Source of the DNA: CAIVAT01 sp037128705
GTDB lineage: Bacteria; Bacteroidota; Bacteroidia; Bacteroidales; FEN-979
Length of the DNA: 49,085 nt
Assembly: GCA_037128705.1 (NCBI GenBank)
Contig: JBAXVX010000030.1
Location: 1 to 49,085 of the forward strand
Reading direction: 5' to 3'
The number at the start of each line of letters is the position of its first letter. Positions within the stretch are counted from its first letter, which is position 1. Under the pieces are notes generated by a model, which was given only the letters and a program-made list of their open reading frames with translations, ran no database searches and was not told the DNA's origin. Below, piece after piece: positions 24,191-32,810 of the stretch. The translations under genes were made by a program, and so were the position numbers.

Positions 24191-26308
24191 ATGTTAAAAC
24201 TTGCTATTTCCCCCTGCCCCAACGACACCTTCATCTTTGATGCGATCTTTCATAAAAGGATCGATCTGGAAGGGTTGGAATTTGATTTCGGGTTTCATGA
24301 TGTAGAAACACTCAACCGGATGGCCATGTCGGGCGACGCTGACCTGATCAAGGTCAGTTTTTTTACCTACCTGCAGCTCAGGCATAAATTTGAACTGCTC
24401 GATTCAGGATGCGCCATGGGATTCGGCAATGGCCCTTTGCTTATCAGCAAAAATAACCATTCCATTGATGACCTTCCCCGCCTCAAAGTGGCCATTCCCG
24501 GGCGATATACCACGGCACACCTGCTGTTCCAGGTTTTTTCCCCGGGATCGGTGCTCAAGGAATTCATGACTTTTTCAAACATCGAGGATGCCATCCTCCG
24601 GGGTGAAGTTGATGCCGGTGTGATCATCCATGAAAACCGATTTACCTACGAAAAAAGAGGATTGAAAAAAATTGCCGACCTGGGAAGCAGTTGGGAAAAA
24701 CTGACCGGATTGCCCATCCCGCTGGGAGGAATCATTGCAAGGAAAGAATTGGGGAGCGAGGTTATCGGGAAACTTAACCGGATCATGTACCGCAGTGTCA
24801 GGTTTGCCATGGATCATCCCGATATGGCCATGCCCTTTGTGAAACAACATGCCCAGGAGATGGACGAAGAGGTGATGAAAAAACATATCCGGCTTTACGT
24901 CAATGATCAGACTTTGCAGGCCGGACCTGATGGATTGGCGGCGATTGAAAAACTGCAGCGGGTTGCAGAGGAAACCGGCCTGATGAGGCAGGCGGGTCTG
25001 AATGCAGGATCGATCGGGAAAGCGCTGCAATCGGCCATTTCAAAAGAGTTGATCCGTCCCGAGGATACTGCGGTGATCTTTTATGATCTTTCGTTTCTTG
25101 AAAAGCGACTCAAATACCTGATATCCTGTTTCCCTGCGAACACATTGCACGGGCTGGCGATCAAGGCCAATCCCCTGTTAAAAATCATGAAAACGGTTCA
25201 GGAAATTTCTCCCAACATCGGTGTTGAAGCGGCATCGGTCGGCGAAGTTTCCATGGCATTAAAGGCAGGATACAAAGCTGATCAGATTGTGTATGATTCG
25301 CCTGTAAAAACCGTCTCCGACCTTGAATTTGCCCTGAAATCAGGCATTCATGTCAATATCGATAACTTTTCAGAGCTTGAACGGGTAAACAGGATTCTCC
25401 GGGATGCTACCCCATTGCAGTCCGGGCAGAATCACCCGGAGGGAAGACATCCTTCGGTCGGGCTGCGGATCAACCCCCAGGTGGGTCTAGGATCAATCAA
25501 GGAGTCGAGCGTTGCAGGCGAATATTCAAAATTTGGTGTTGCCATCAACAACCATCGCCAGGCACTGGAACATGCCTTCATGACCTATCCCTGGCTTACA
25601 GGAGTCCATCTGCATGTCGGCTCACAGGGATGCCCGCTGCAAATGCTGGTTGATGGAATTGGCATTCTGTATGATTTTGCCATGAAGATGAATGAAAGCC
25701 GCATGGAGAAGGGCCTTCCGCCCATTGTCATTTTCGATATCGGCGGCGGACTCCCCATAGCCTATCATTCAGATTCAGTCGCCCCCTTGATGGCGGATTA
25801 CGTTACCGAGATTGGAAAACGGGCGCCCCGGTTGTTCGAATCCTTCAGGATTTTCACGGAGTTTGGTAGATGGGCCTATACCAATGCAGGATGGACCGCC
25901 AGTCGTGTTGAATATGTAAAACACGACCCGGGGATCAATACGGCCATGCTGCACGTTGGAGCCGATCTGTTCGTCAGGGAATGCCTGAATCCCAAGGACT
26001 GGCAGCATGAATACAGTGTGTTTGAAGGGGAAGGCAGCCTGAAGTGCGGCCATGATGAACAGCCCTATAACCTGGCGGGTCCGCTTTGCTTTTCCGGTGA
26101 TATTATTGCCAAAGGGGTCACACTTCCGGCGATCGATGAGGGTGATATCCTGGTAATCCACGACAGCGGCGGATACACCTTCAGCATGTGGTCGCGGTAC
26201 AACAGCCGGCAAACGCCCAGGATTTTGGGTTATTACAATGACGGGGAACGCTTTGATATCCTGAAAGAACGGGAAACCCTGGAGGAACTTCACCGGTTCT
26301 GGGAGTAA
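24191..26308 (+). CDS. mqnD: MqnD (1,4-dihydroxy-6-naphthoate synthase) fused to a PLP-dependent decarboxylase
   Basis: One uninterrupted 705-residue frame holds two complete enzymes. Residues 1 to about 270 are MqnD (LAISPCPNDTFIFDAIF, VAIPGRYTTAHLLF, DAGVIIHEN), which cleaves cyclic dehypoxanthinyl futalosine to 1,4-dihydroxy-6-naphthoate. Residues about 290-705 are a fold-type III decarboxylase of the Orn/DAP/Arg group. Key residues are PLP Lys325 (GLAIKANP), His475 (LHVGSQG), the GGG at 518-520, Arg560 in TEFGR (usually EPGR), Cys633 (PLCFSGD) and Tyr662 (HDSGGY). All catalytic positions look intact. The linker 270-290 is short and carries no stop codon or frameshift sign. The second enzyme's substrate cannot be read from the sequence; DAP is one possibility. 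A heptamer array starts 4 bp after the stop codon. Confidence 0.9.
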   Translation: MLKLAISPCPNDTFIFDAIFHKRIDLEGLEFDFGFHDVETLNRMAMSGDADLIKVSFFTYLQLRHKFELLDSGCAMGFGNGPLLISKNNHSIDDLPRLKVAIPGRYTTAHLLFQVFSPGSVLKEFMTFSNIEDAILRGEVDAGVIIHENRFTYEKRGLKKIADLGSSWEKLTGLPIPLGGIIARKELGSEVIGKLNRIMYRSVRFAMDHPDMAMPFVKQHAQEMDEEVMKKHIRLYVNDQTLQAGPDGLAAIEKLQRVAEETGLMRQAGLNAGSIGKALQSAISKELIRPEDTAVIFYDLSFLEKRLKYLISCFPANTLHGLAIKANPLLKIMKTVQEISPNIGVEAASVGEVSMALKAGYKADQIVYDSPVKTVSDLEFALKSGIHVNIDNFSELERVNRILRDATPLQSGQNHPEGRHPSVGLRINPQVGLGSIKESSVAGEYSKFGVAINNHRQALEHAFMTYPWLTGVHLHVGSQGCPLQMLVDGIGILYDFAMKMNESRMEKGLPPIVIFDIGGGLPIAYHSDSVAPLMADYVTEIGKRAPRLFESFRIFTEFGRWAYTNAGWTASRVEYVKHDPGINTAMLHVGADLFVRECLNPKDWQHEYSVFEGEGSLKCGHDEQPYNLAGPLCFSGDIIAKGVTLPAIDEGDILVIHDSGGYTFSMWSRYNSRQTPRILGYYNDGERFDILKERETLEELHRFWE

Positions 26309-26341
26309 AATCGTGACACGTGACGCGTGACACGTGACAAA
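26308..26341 (+). repeat. Heptamer array GTGACAC (4 units), copy 1 of a 34-bp dispersed element
   Basis: After AAATC come four 7-bp units (26313-26340): GTGACAC, GTGACGC, GTGACAC and GTGACAA. The 34-bp element 26308-26341 is repeated with a single T-to-C change at 37181-37214. It begins at the last base of the mqnD-fusion stop codon. CACGTG occurs twice and can form a small hairpin. Confidence 0.9.
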
Positions 26342-26359
26342 AAATCGTTATTCGCCTTC

Positions 26360-26893
26360 TCAGTTTCCTTTTTCTCCGGCAAACTGATCGTCTTTATTCT
26401 TGAAGAGCACGTTGAAGGTTGTGAGACTTCCGTAGATCCGGGTGATGTATTGCTGCATGTCAACTTTCTCCTGGTCGGTAAGTTCACTGGCATTCAGTTT
26501 TTGCTCCAGGACCCTGAGCCGGTCGCGAACCATCACGATTTTATGGAAAAAGGCCTCCATCGGGACCTCCTTCTCCTTTAACCCGGGATCACTCGGATAC
26601 AAGACCAGGCGGCCACCTGTCCACTTGGCACCCAGGGGTACGGTTTCATGGATGTCACTGAAACGCTGAAGCACCCGGATAAGTCCCTTTTCGATTTTCT
26701 CATAGGTAACCAGTTCTGAGGGGGTCTCACACGCTTCAATGGTCTCCATTCCTTCGTAATCGCGCATGATAATGCGGGTGCCATGATCAATAAAGGTGAT
26801 CTCGTATGCGTCGGACCTGATCTGAATGATGACCCCTTTGCCGAACTGCGGATGTTTCACCCTGGAACCTACGCCAAGCATTTTTTCTGCCAT
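26360..26893 (-). CDS. Conserved small protein with Tudor/SH3-like N-terminus
   Basis: The 177-residue protein starts MAEKMLGVGSRVKHPQFGKG, which resembles the Tudor-like domain at the C-terminus of UvrD/PcrA helicases (VxHxxFGxG ... I). The rest is charged and helical (EKKEVPMEAFFHKIVMVRDRL-like and QEKVDMQQYITRIYGSL). It has no signal peptide and no membrane segment, so it is cytoplasmic. A nucleic-acid or RNA-polymerase contact is plausible from the N-terminal fold only. Proteins of this layout seem common in Bacteroidota but have no assigned function. It is convergent with the mqnD fusion across the repeat element. Confidence 0.7.
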   Translation of the reverse strand: MAEKMLGVGSRVKHPQFGKGVIIQIRSDAYEITFIDHGTRIIMRDYEGMETIEACETPSELVTYEKIEKGLIRVLQRFSDIHETVPLGAKWTGGRLVLYPSDPGLKEKEVPMEAFFHKIVMVRDRLRVLEQKLNASELTDQEKVDMQQYITRIYGSLTTFNVLFKNKDDQFAGEKGN

Positions 26894-26953
26894 ATCAAGA
26901 TGTTTAAGGATTGAAAAATCAAGCGGTAAAAATAGGTAAAATGGATCAATTAT

Positions 26954-26984
26954 TATGATTGCACCGGGTCATTATGTACATTTG
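26954..26984 (+). promoter_or_regulatory. Promoter of hldD
   Basis: TATG (26954-26957) and TACATTTG (26977-26984) are 19 nt apart, the ideal spacing. The -7 box matches TAnnTTTG exactly and lies 23 bp before the ATG at 27008. Confidence 0.6.
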
Positions 26985-27007
26985 CGATCAGAATTAACTG
27001 AAGAATT

Positions 27008-28030
27008 ATGATTGTAGTCACAGGCGCTGCAGGATTCATCGGGAGCTGCATGGTAAGCAAACTGAATAACAAAGGGCTGAAGGATATTGTAATGGTGGAT
27101 GATTTTTCGAAGCCAGAAAAACTTCCGAATATCGCCCATAAAAGTTATATGGAAATGGTCGACCGACGTCAGTTCTTTCCATGGCTGAGGAATCATGCCG
27201 CAAAGGTGGAGTTCATTTTCCACATTGGCGCACGCACCAACACAACCGAGTTTGACAAAGCGATCTTTGATGAACTGAATGTGAATTACACCAAGGAGGT
27301 ATGGAAATCCTGCTGCGAATTTGGGATCCCGATGGTCTATGCATCATCGGCGGCCACCTATGGCGACGGCCTGCTGGGATATGACGACGAAGACCCGTCG
27401 CTTAGTTTTCAGTTGCAGCCGCTCAATCCATACGGAATTTCCAAAAATGAATTTGACAAGTGGGCATTAACGCAAACCCTGACTCCTCCGCGCTGGTATG
27501 GTCTTAAATTCTTCAATGTTTTCGGCCCCAACGAGTACCATAAGGGAAGGATGGCTTCCGTGGTTTTTCATGCGTTTAACCAGGTTGCCGCAAAAGCCGG
27601 TAAAAAGGCAGAAAAGCAGGGAAGCGGGCAATCCGGGAAACAGGAGGCGGGGACGGTCAGGCTGTTCAGGTCGCATAATCCTGCATATCCGGATGGAGGT
27701 CAGCTGCGGGATTTCATTTACGTGAAAGATGTGGTGGATGTGATGTACTTCCTGATGAACCACACCGGGGATTCGGGTATTTACAACCTCGGTACGGGAA
27801 AAGCAAGAACATTTCTGGACCTGGCGAATTCCGTCTTTAGTGCGCTCAACCTTCCGGCTTCCATTGAATTTATTGATACGCCCTTTGATATTCGTGACAA
27901 GTACCAGTATTTTACCGAAGCCCGCATGTATAAACTCCGCTCGGCCGGATACACTAAACCATTTTTCACCCTCGATGATGCAGTTGAAGAGTATGTTCAG
28001 GGATACCTTCAGGATGGGACAACCTTTTAA
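27008..28030 (+). CDS. hldD: ADP-L-glycero-D-manno-heptose 6-epimerase
   Basis: This short-chain dehydrogenase-type enzyme epimerises ADP-heptose for the LPS inner core. The 340-residue protein starts IVVTGAAGFIGSCMV (the NAD(P)-binding GxxGxxG), has VYASSAATYGDGLLGYDD and NPYGISKNEFD (the YxxxK motif), then FNVFGPNEYHKGRMASVV, the heptose-epimerase signature. Between about residues 196 and 218 is a low-complexity, Lys/Gly/Gln-rich insertion (KAGKKAEKQGSGQSGKQ) not in the E. coli enzyme (310 aa). Together with LptD and the OstA-like protein this shows a rough or smooth LPS with a heptose core. Confidence 0.93.
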   Translation: MIVVTGAAGFIGSCMVSKLNNKGLKDIVMVDDFSKPEKLPNIAHKSYMEMVDRRQFFPWLRNHAAKVEFIFHIGARTNTTEFDKAIFDELNVNYTKEVWKSCCEFGIPMVYASSAATYGDGLLGYDDEDPSLSFQLQPLNPYGISKNEFDKWALTQTLTPPRWYGLKFFNVFGPNEYHKGRMASVVFHAFNQVAAKAGKKAEKQGSGQSGKQEAGTVRLFRSHNPAYPDGGQLRDFIYVKDVVDVMYFLMNHTGDSGIYNLGTGKARTFLDLANSVFSALNLPASIEFIDTPFDIRDKYQYFTEARMYKLRSAGYTKPFFTLDDAVEEYVQGYLQDGTTF

Positions 28031-28040
28031 CCACGCCTGA

Positions 28041-30971
28041 ATGAATGACTTTGCATTGATGGGAAGGCTAAAGAAAAAGATACTGATCCTGGCAATAATT
28101 ACTCTTTGCTTTACAGTTTCGGGGAACGCCCAATATTATTCCACCGGGCAGGATCCTGCCTCGACGCACTGGCGGCAAATTAAGACCGACCGGTATAAAC
28201 TGATCTTCCCTGAGCCATTCGAAAAAAAGGCTCAGTACCTTGCCAACATCATGGACATCATTTGCCGCAATGAAACGGCCACGCTGTCGTCCAAAGTTCC
28301 CAGGATCCCCGTAATTATACATACCCGGTCAACTACTTCGAACGGACTGACGGTGTGGGCCCCGAAACGTATTGAGCTTTATTCGTGTCCGCCGCAGCAA
28401 ACCTATGCCGAGGAGTGGCTTGAACAGCTTGCAATCCATGAATACCGACATGCAATACAAATCAGCAAGATCAACCGGGGTTTTTCAAAGGCGCTTTATT
28501 TCATTTTCGGAGAACAGATCACAGGCGGGATCCTTGGTTTGTATGTTCCATCCTGGTTTTTGGAAGGCGACGCCACGGTTACTGAAACAGCCATGAGCAA
28601 AACCGGCCGCGGGCGGTCTGCCCTTTTTGAAAGCACGCTGAGGGCCCAGATCGTTGAAAAAGGGCCCTTCTCGTATGATAAAGCGACGCTGGGATCATAC
28701 AAAACATTTACTCCCGACCCCTATTCCCTGGGATATTACCTTGTTGGTCAGGCTCGCGCCAGGTATGGTTATGATCTGTGGAATTCAGCATTGGACCGGG
28801 TCGCCAAATATCCCTTTATGGTGGTCCCGTTCAACAGCGGGATCAGGAAGGTTACCGGGATGTGGAAGACCAAACTCTACAAACAATCGCTGGCTGAACT
28901 TGACAGTGCCTGGCAATTGCAACTTAAAGCCGCTGATCATCCCGCCATGCGTTCCATCACCAGGCCAGATACCAAAAACCACCCGGTATATAACCATCCG
29001 ATTTTCTTGGATGACTCGACCATCCTTGCCGACAAATCGAGTATGGACGATGTCTCCAGGTTTGTTCTTATCGACCGGAAAACCGGCCGCGAAAAAATTC
29101 TCCTGACGCCGGGTTCCCATATTGGCGGCACAACCTCCATCGGAGGCGATTGGCTTGTATGGTCGGAACTGGAGAAGGACATCCGGTGGTCGAACCGTGA
29201 ATATGCAGAGATCCGGATGTACAATTTTAAAACCCGCAAACAGCAGGAACTGACGGATGAATCCAGGTATTTCGCCCCGGTTGTCTCTCCCGACGGCACC
29301 CAGGTTGCAGCGGTTTATGTTTCTGAAGAGAACCAATGTTCCATCGACATCCTCAGTATTCCTTCAGGACGGGTTACCAGGCGATACACCATTCCGGAAT
29401 ATGGCCAGGCGATAACCCCCAACTGGTCGCCGGATGCGAAAAAGATCATCTTTACATTATTGAATGAAAAGGGAGAAACTGTGGCAACCCTCGACACCAC
29501 AACCGGGAAAATCAGGAATCTCCTTCAAGAATCGTTTAATGAATTCTCAGGTCCGGCATTCTTTTTCAGACATTACGTCATTTACAGTGTGGATCATTCA
29601 GGCTCCGAGGATATCTATGCCCTGGATACGGTAAACCAATCCATTTATAAGATCACAGCCGGAAAGTTCGCCAACTTCGATCCCGATTTTTCATCCGACA
29701 AAAAATTCATGATTTGCTCCGACTACACATCAGATGGGCTGCAAATAGTTGAGTTGCCTATAGATACTGCAACATGGTTGCCGCTGAGCCAGGTTAAGGA
29801 CCATGCCTACAAGTTATACGAAACCATTGCAAAGCAGGAAACTGCAAACATCCAGGACAGTGTGATTGACCGGAAAATATTTAAAATGAATACATCCGAC
29901 AGCGCCGATCCTCTGAAAGATACCATTGACGGAAAAATTTATCCAACCCGGAAATATTCCAAAATCCTCCATCTCTTTAACCCGCACAGCTGGGCGCCCG
30001 CATCGTTCGACATCAACAACCTGAACGTTGCCCCCGGGGTCATGCTGCTCTCCCAGAATGCGCTGAGCACCATGTTCGCCGGGGCCGGATGGCAGTATGA
30101 TGTCAATGAACAGACCGGCAAATTCTATACAACTTTAAGCTACCAGGGATTGTACCCGGTATTTAACCTTCAGTTTGATATTGGCAACCGGGCAGGTTAT
30201 GCAAGGGTCCAGCCGGGAACAGAGACCTACAGGTTTACCTGGCAGGAAACCAATTTCAAAGCCTATGCGAGCATCCCATGGAATTTCTCACATGGAAGGT
30301 ATTACCGTCATCTTGAACCCTCTATCGGAACCACCCTGGTCGGAATCAGGCACAATTCCTCGACACCGGAGAAGTTTACTTCCGGCTGGATCCAGACCAT
30401 GGATTATCGATTATCAGCCTCTCAATCTCAACGCTCAAGCCAGAAAGATCTGTATCCGCGCTTCGGACAGTACATCGACATAAGGTACAGGAATACACCC
30501 TTCGGAAGCAATGACGTGGGTTCAATCTTTGGGGTTTCAGGCAATTTTTACTTCCCGGGGATCATCCGGCATCATGGCATCGGGCTTTATGCCGGGTACC
30601 AGCAGCGGCGCGACACAGAGCTGTTGTCCTATTCTTTCTCCAATATTATTTATTATCCGAGAGGCTATACCGGGTCATACGATGATGATTTGCTGAGTTT
30701 GAGCATTAATTACAAACTTCCGTTATGGTATCCTGATTTCAGCTTTGGCTCCATCGTATACCTGAAACGTCTTAAAATAAACCTCTATTATGATTGGGCC
30801 AACGGGAAAAATCCGGGGTATATAAACCAGTATCAGTCGATGGGCGGCGAACTTACGGCCGATTTTCACCTGCTTCGGTTCGTGGCTCCCGTCGAAATGG
30901 GAGTCCGGAGTATTTACTACCCGATATCCGGGGAATGGGGGTTTGAATTTCTTTATTCCATTTCCTATTGA
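28041..30971 (+). CDS. Large outer-membrane protein: metalloprotease-like domain, TolB propeller, beta-barrel
   Basis: This 976-residue protein has a signal peptide (LILAIITLCFTVSGNAQ). An N-terminal domain of about 240 residues carries the gluzincin motif HEYRH (His133, Glu134, His137) with Glu175 in SWFLEGDATV as the likely third zinc ligand. A TolB/WD40-like beta-propeller follows (about 310-600, with repeats like VSPDGTQVAAVYV and NWSPDAKKIIFTL). The last 300 residues are beta-rich, aromatic-ended strands consistent with an outer-membrane barrel ending FLYSISY. The combination suggests a surface or periplasmic protease anchored by a barrel, but catalysis is not proven. An alternative start is 28059. 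It follows hldD by 10 bp. Confidence 0.8.
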   Translation: MNDFALMGRLKKKILILAIITLCFTVSGNAQYYSTGQDPASTHWRQIKTDRYKLIFPEPFEKKAQYLANIMDIICRNETATLSSKVPRIPVIIHTRSTTSNGLTVWAPKRIELYSCPPQQTYAEEWLEQLAIHEYRHAIQISKINRGFSKALYFIFGEQITGGILGLYVPSWFLEGDATVTETAMSKTGRGRSALFESTLRAQIVEKGPFSYDKATLGSYKTFTPDPYSLGYYLVGQARARYGYDLWNSALDRVAKYPFMVVPFNSGIRKVTGMWKTKLYKQSLAELDSAWQLQLKAADHPAMRSITRPDTKNHPVYNHPIFLDDSTILADKSSMDDVSRFVLIDRKTGREKILLTPGSHIGGTTSIGGDWLVWSELEKDIRWSNREYAEIRMYNFKTRKQQELTDESRYFAPVVSPDGTQVAAVYVSEENQCSIDILSIPSGRVTRRYTIPEYGQAITPNWSPDAKKIIFTLLNEKGETVATLDTTTGKIRNLLQESFNEFSGPAFFFRHYVIYSVDHSGSEDIYALDTVNQSIYKITAGKFANFDPDFSSDKKFMICSDYTSDGLQIVELPIDTATWLPLSQVKDHAYKLYETIAKQETANIQDSVIDRKIFKMNTSDSADPLKDTIDGKIYPTRKYSKILHLFNPHSWAPASFDINNLNVAPGVMLLSQNALSTMFAGAGWQYDVNEQTGKFYTTLSYQGLYPVFNLQFDIGNRAGYARVQPGTETYRFTWQETNFKAYASIPWNFSHGRYYRHLEPSIGTTLVGIRHNSSTPEKFTSGWIQTMDYRLSASQSQRSSQKDLYPRFGQYIDIRYRNTPFGSNDVGSIFGVSGNFYFPGIIRHHGIGLYAGYQQRRDTELLSYSFSNIIYYPRGYTGSYDDDLLSLSINYKLPLWYPDFSFGSIVYLKRLKINLYYDWANGKNPGYINQYQSMGGELTADFHLLRFVAPVEMGVRSIYYPISGEWGFEFLYSISY

Positions 30972-31000
30972 TCGCCTTAAAGTGAGTCAAGGCAGAACCC

Positions 31001-31030
31001 TTTCGGCGTAGGCAAAAAAGGTTACATTTG
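31001..31030 (+). promoter_or_regulatory. Promoter of the ClC channel gene
   Basis: TTTC (31001-31004) and TACATTTG (31023-31030) are 18 nt apart. The predicted transcription start falls at about 31037, right at the ATG (31038), so the mRNA may be almost leaderless. Confidence 0.5.
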
Positions 31031-31037
31031 CATCTGT

Positions 31038-32810
31038 ATGGTCCCAAAATCATTTGCCGGCAGGCTCCTGATCTGGCGGTTACGCCACATTAAACAACGG
31101 GAATTCGTTCTGATTCTCAGTGTATTGGTTGGAATTGGCAGCGGGCTTGCCGCCGTTATTCTGAAAAATACCCTTTACTACACCAACTATTTCCTTACCA
31201 ATGGGTTCAGCTATCACGGCATCTATTACCTCTATCTGGCCTTTCCGCTGATCGGTATCATACTTACGATCCTTTTCATCCGGTTTATCGTAAAAGACAA
31301 TATAAGCCATGGCGTAAGCAAGGTACTCTACGCGATTTCCAAAAATGACAGCCAGATCAAACCACACAACACCTTCTCCTCGCTGATAGCCTGCACGCTG
31401 ACGCTGGGATTCGGCGGGTCGGTCGGACCGGAGGCCCCGATTGTTCTGACAGGTTCGGCCATCGGATCAAATCTCGCCCGGCTGTTCAGGCTCGATTACA
31501 GGACCACCACGCTTTTAATTGGCTGCGGCGCTGCCGGTGCCATTGCCGGAATTTTCGAAGCACCGATTGCAGGAGCCATATTCGTCATCGAGATCCTGAT
31601 GCTTGACCTTACCATGACCACCCTCATCCCATTGCTGATCACCACAGTTACAGCCTCGATGGTTTCTTACCTGCTCATGGGAAATGAGGTGCTCTTCTCC
31701 TTTACCCTGCATAGTCCGTTCATTCTTCGCCACATCCCTTTTTACCTGATGCTGGGTGTCTTCACAGGATTGGTCTCTGTGTTTTTTATCCGTGGAAGTA
31801 TCGGTATTGAAGGGCTTTTAAAGAAGGTTTCACCGGTTTTCAGAACCGGGATTGCCGGCACTCTGCTTGCCATGCTGATTTTCGCCTATCCTTCGCTGTT
31901 CGGGGAGGGTTATACCGTCTTAAAATCGGTGATCAACGGGAACGGGGAGCTTATAGGCAACTCAAGCCTCTTTGGGATTTTAAAGGAAAACAACTGGTCA
32001 TTCCTTGTGATCATCTTCGTGTTGATCATCCTCAAGGTTGTCGCCATGGCGCTGACCCAGGGCAGCGGAGGCATCGGGGGAACCTTTGCCCCTGCCATCT
32101 TTGTGGGTGCCATTTGCGGCTATTTCTTTGCAAACCTGCTGCATACGGTATTCGGCTTCAATATCTCCTATGCCAATTTCGCACTGGTCGGGATGGCCGG
32201 GGTCATGGCCGGCGTGATGCATGCCCCGCTCACCGCGATTTTCCTCATTGCTGAAATTACAGGGGGATACCTGCTGCTCACTCCCCTGATTATCGTGTCG
32301 GCCATTGCCTACATTACTTCCAGCTTCTTTGAAAGCCATTCCATTTATACACGTCAGCTCGCTGCCCGGAAAGAGCTGATCACCCACGATAAAGACAAAG
32401 CCGTCCTTTCTTTTATGTCACCACGGCACCTGATCGAGACCAATTTTGCAAAGGTTGATCCGGAGGCTACCCTGGGCCAGCTGGTGAAAATTGTCGCCAC
32501 GGCCTCCCGTAACATTTTTCCTGTCGTAGATCAAAATGGGAAATTCTATGGGGTGGTTATGCTTGACAACATCCGCCAGATCATGTTCGATCAGTCCATT
32601 TATGAGGTCACCTTTGTAAAAGATCTTCTCTTTATGCCCGATTACACGATCAACCCCGATGATTCCATGGACAGGGTTATCCAGCTCTTCCAGCAGAGTG
32701 ACCGGTACAACCTGCCGGTTCTCGAAAATGGGAAATACCTTGGATTTATCTCCCGCGCAAACGTATTCTCCCAATACAGGATACTGCTGAAGAAATTCTC
32801 CTCCGACTAA
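31038..32810 (+). CDS. ClC-family chloride channel/transporter with C-terminal CBS pair
   Basis: The 590-residue protein has about ten hydrophobic helices followed by two CBS domains (about residues 450-585). The ClC selectivity and gating loop reads GFGGSVGPEAPIVLTG, aligning with GREGP, so the gating glutamate is kept (GPEAP). The second ion-binding loop is GSGGIGGTFAPAIFVGA. The CBS pair (HLIETNFAKVDPEATLGQL ... YTINPDDSMDRVIQLF) may bind adenine nucleotides. It is a chloride channel or H+/Cl- exchanger of the inner membrane. Its stop overlaps the stop of the convergent M16 gene by 4 bp. Confidence 0.92.
   Translation: MVPKSFAGRLLIWRLRHIKQREFVLILSVLVGIGSGLAAVILKNTLYYTNYFLTNGFSYHGIYYLYLAFPLIGIILTILFIRFIVKDNISHGVSKVLYAISKNDSQIKPHNTFSSLIACTLTLGFGGSVGPEAPIVLTGSAIGSNLARLFRLDYRTTTLLIGCGAAGAIAGIFEAPIAGAIFVIEILMLDLTMTTLIPLLITTVTASMVSYLLMGNEVLFSFTLHSPFILRHIPFYLMLGVFTGLVSVFFIRGSIGIEGLLKKVSPVFRTGIAGTLLAMLIFAYPSLFGEGYTVLKSVINGNGELIGNSSLFGILKENNWSFLVIIFVLIILKVVAMALTQGSGGIGGTFAPAIFVGAICGYFFANLLHTVFGFNISYANFALVGMAGVMAGVMHAPLTAIFLIAEITGGYLLLTPLIIVSAIAYITSSFFESHSIYTRQLAARKELITHDKDKAVLSFMSPRHLIETNFAKVDPEATLGQLVKIVATASRNIFPVVDQNGKFYGVVMLDNIRQIMFDQSIYEVTFVKDLLFMPDYTINPDDSMDRVIQLFQQSDRYNLPVLENGKYLGFISRANVFSQYRILLKKFSSD

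Noticed and set aside
24990..25080. Frameshift or gene boundary inside the mqnD fusion
   Set aside because: The linker reads in frame through Leu/Gly/Ala/Lys-rich sequence, with no stop codon and no homopolymer that would suggest an indel.
24191..26308. The decarboxylase domain decarboxylates 1,4-dihydroxy-6-naphthoate
   Set aside because: PLP-dependent decarboxylation needs an amino group on the substrate; the pathway uses a UbiD-type enzyme for that step. Left open as a separate activity.
26290..26493. Small reverse-strand frame overlapping the end of the mqnD fusion
   Set aside because: It reads through the repeat array and in antisense to the Tudor-like gene, with no recognisable motif.
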